Positions 63,907-64,000 of a DNA stretch of 64,000 nucleotides are shown piece after piece (position 1 is the first letter of the stretch; each line of letters starts with the position of its first letter). The notes under the pieces are model-generated. The model did not search any database. It saw nothing but the letters and a program-made list of their open reading frames with translations, and had not been told where the DNA came from. The DNA is from Streptomyces coeruleorubidus (GTDB lineage Bacteria > Actinomycetota > Actinomycetes > Streptomycetales > Streptomycetaceae), in NCBI RefSeq assembly GCF_008705135.1, contig NZ_CP023694.1, positions 8,283,001 to 8,347,000 on the forward strand, in the 5' to 3' direction. The translations under genes and the position numbers were made by a program.

Positions 63907-64000
63907 GCTTTCTCCTCCTGAGGTGATTCGGTCTGCTCGGCCAGGGCGCGGACGGCGGCGTGCGCCAGGGCGCGTTCGGGCGGCGGGAAGAAGTCGCGCC
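63903..64000 (-). CDS. Upstream operon gene, C-terminal part only
   Basis: The frame ends RDFFPPPERALAHAAVRALAE plus ten residues and stops inside the next gene's ATGA. Position suggests the separate ChrB N-terminal-domain protein. Too short to confirm. Confidence 0.6.
   Translation of the reverse strand, partial: RDFFPPPERALAHAAVRALAEQTESPQEEKA

Overview
The window is high-GC actinobacterial DNA. Gene families, abundant GTG starts and one-to-four-base gene overlaps all point to Streptomyces. From 4.6 to 31 kb the gene order matches, from memory, the S. coelicolor left-arm block around SCO0930 down to SCO0910: SCO0930-type lipoprotein, RmdA-type c-di-GMP enzyme, LysR, sdhCAB, ornithine-lipid genes, then egtDCBA. 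No database search was run.

Layout. 0-5.6 kb is a cell-surface region with a partial polysaccharide deacetylase, a class F-like sortase, three secreted proteins that end in a membrane helix (one frameshifted), a DUF4239 membrane protein and a lipoprotein. 5.9-8.8 kb holds a SAM methyltransferase translationally coupled to a PAS-GGDEF-EAL protein. 9.4-15.5 kb holds a LysR regulator diverging from succinate dehydrogenase/fumarate reductase genes, then an ornithine-lipid pair. 15.6-31.4 kb holds a UvrA paralogue, an LLM oxidoreductase, an RlaP-like nucleotidyltransferase, a zinc-limitation pair (zinc-independent L32 plus CobW GTPase), an acetate-type symporter, a pectate lyase, dodecin, the ergothioneine operon egtABCD and a PemK-like protein. 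31.5-34.6 kb holds an amidase and a secreted GH43-like/AbfB protein.

34.6-46.6 kb is an accessory island with less extreme codon use and many remnants. It has an AIPR protein with a PD-(D/E)xK-like N-terminus and a DUF6221 protein. Two 876-bp inverted insertion-sequence copies follow, both carrying the same inactivating changes. Between them lies a two-gene unit: a two-helix membrane protein and a STAND-NTPase/TPR protein that share a short glycine-rich motif. A NucA/NucB-type secreted nuclease, a transposase remnant and a methyltransferase complete the island. The STAND pair is the best candidate for an undescribed system: a sensor/effector defence pair that may signal through an amyloid-type motif.

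46.7-64 kb is rich in metal handling and envelope-stress genes. It begins with a Zur-like operon (Fur-family regulator, small protein, CobW, frameshifted WD40, 2Fe-2S ferredoxin-like protein, ArsR). A PLP-enzyme/MFS/methyltransferase cluster and an ArsR-controlled MFS exporter with a histidine-rich tail follow. A BlaI/M56 system then faces a peptidase lipoprotein/GNAT operon across an array of dyads. Last come a YcnI-type copper pair and a chromate-resistance operon that runs off the end. The same 16-base pattern lies upstream of both CobW loci and suggests joint Zur control.
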